A stretch of DNA of 64,000 nucleotides, from contig OV050031.1 in the NCBI GenBank assembly GCA_920105625.2, positions 83,771,995 through 83,835,994 of the forward strand. The letters run 5' to 3'. The translations under genes and the position numbers were made by a program. The notes beneath the pieces were generated by a model. The model made no database searches, was not told the origin of the DNA, and worked only from the letters and a program-made list of their open reading frames with translations. Origin of the DNA: Clusia tigrina. Lineage: Eukaryota > Arthropoda > Insecta > Diptera > Clusiidae. Shown in pieces: positions 63,389-64,000 of the stretch. The first letter of the stretch is position 1. Each line of letters starts with the position of its first letter.

Positions 63389-64000
63389 TGAGGCAGATAG
63401 GGGTGGATACAGGCATGGAGAAGGCAGAAGACCCCTCAATCGACAGCTGCAGCGACTGAGACGCCTACAGAGATGCTGACAGGGGCTGCGATGCCGACTG
63501 AGGCAGATAGGGGTAGATATAGGCATAGGGAAGGTAGCAGATCCACCAATCGACAGCAGCAACGACTGAGACGCCTACAGAGACGCTGACAGAGGGCTGC
63601 GACGCCGACTGAGACGCTGACTGAGACGCCGACTGAAGCAGATAGGGGTAGATATAGGCATAGAGAAGGCAGCAGACCCCAATCGACAGCGGCAGCGACT
63701 GAGACGCCTACAGAGACGCTAACAGAGGCTGCGACGCCGACTGAGTTGCCGACTGAGGCAGATAGGGGTAAATATAGGCATAGAGAAGGCCGCAATCCCC
63801 TCAATCGGCAGCGGCAGCGACTGAGACTCCTTCAGAGACGCTGACAGAGGCTGCGACGCCGACTGAGGAAGATAGGGGTGGATATAGGCATAGAAAAGGC
63901 AGCAGACCCCCCAATCCTCAGCTGCAGCGGCTAAGACGCCTACAGAGCCGCTGACAGAGGCTGCGACGCCGACTGACACGCCGACTGAAGCAGATAGGGG
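63389..64000. repeat. Array continues to window end
   Basis: A ggatacaggcatggagaaggcag monomer (as at 49,984 and 55,249), a gatgccgactgaggcag monomer, and an irregular cagagggctgcg with one extra G near 63,596. Then come a gttgcc monomer, gccgcaatcccctc and cctcagctgcagcggctaag. The window ends inside a monomer, so the array extends beyond it. Confidence 0.8.

Larger units (their letters stand above)
1..64000. repeat. Satellite DNA array, ~108-122 bp monomer, whole window
   Basis: The same monomer recurs head to tail over the whole window, and both ends are cut inside the array. The typical full monomer, counted from cctacag to the next cctacag, is 122 bp. It has a GC-rich half of near-12-base words (gactgagacgcc and relatives) and a second half carrying ggggtagatatagg, catagagaaggcag and a C-run followed by aatcgacagcgg. 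Common lengths are 122, 120 (two fewer C), and 110 or 108 (one 12-bp word fewer). My consensus is 61% GC, has A:T of about 3:1 on this strand, and keeps CpG at about 0.9 of expectation. I saw no inverted monomer, no foreign insert and no single-copy gap. Known satellites of this kind occupy centromeric, pericentromeric, subtelomeric or other heterochromatin; which applies here cannot be read from the sequence. Confidence 0.97.

Noticed and set aside
1..64000. CRISPR array
   Set aside because: The period is about 120 bp and similarity extends over the whole period. There are no unrelated spacers, no 25-40-bp direct repeats and no cas genes.
1..64000. CENP-B box in the monomer
   Set aside because: The closest words (aatcgacagcggc, rarely attcgacagcggc) lack the required A and CGGG spacing of the box. 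A centromeric role therefore cannot be argued from this motif.
1..64000. Transposon or insertion sequence within the array
   Set aside because: I found no inverted terminal repeats, target duplications, long terminal repeats, poly-A tail or transposase-like reading frame. All breaks seen are satellite-to-satellite junctions.
1..64000. rRNA or tRNA gene clusters as the source of tandem repetition
   Set aside because: The unit is too short for rDNA, and no tRNA-like cloverleaf or internal promoter boxes were recognised in the monomer.

Overview
The window is satellite DNA from end to end. I found no gene, RNA gene, transposon or single-copy stretch. Every part I read is a head-to-tail array, in one orientation, of a monomer usually 122, 120 or 110 bp long. 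I estimate about 540 monomers (64,000 divided by about 118). An uninterrupted non-coding array of this length points to a eukaryotic chromosome, probably a heterochromatic block (centromeric, pericentromeric, subtelomeric or interstitial), assembled from long reads. The sequence does not name the taxon, and I do not recognise the satellite as a described family.

Repetition is nested on three levels. (1) The monomer is built largely of degenerate 12-base words such as gactgagacgcc, tacagagacgct and gacagaggctgc. The common length variants, and several independent indels at different monomer positions, are 12 bp. (2) The monomer is 10 words (120 bp), 10 words plus two extra C (122 bp), or one word shorter (110 bp). 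(3) Groups of about 11 to 28 monomers are duplicated as kilobase blocks. I aligned tandem block pairs at offsets of 1,792/1,913, 2,584, 2,993, 1,958, 2,694 and 3,373/3,253 bp. In several pairs I noticed only one to seven substitutions over 1.4-3 kb.

Layout: 1 to about 16,080 holds left-type monomers (marker word gatgagggagagagg) with older, more divergent higher-order copies and one clear 1.8-1.9 kb higher-order repeat at 9.8-14 kb. From about 16,080 right-type monomers appear (gttgcc, cagctgcagcggctaag and an 87-bp deleted landmark monomer). From 17.5 to 22.7 kb a 2,584-bp mosaic of both types is duplicated in tandem. Left-type sequence returns from 22.7 to 24.66 kb and is then replaced by right-type repeats. 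From 26 to 62.8 kb the array is a series of related right-type higher-order blocks, each centred on the 87-bp landmark. After 43.9 kb a third, diverged monomer group is mixed in (43.9-45.3, 50.2-51.1, 51.3-52.7, 55.3-56.1 and 62.8-63.4 kb).

Open reading frames of up to 368 codons exist, almost all on the minus strand, but base composition explains them. The consensus monomer has one stop trinucleotide on the minus strand and eight on the plus strand, and 122 and 110 are not multiples of 3. I therefore annotate no coding sequence. Block boundaries marked 'about' were read by eye and may be off by tens of bases.
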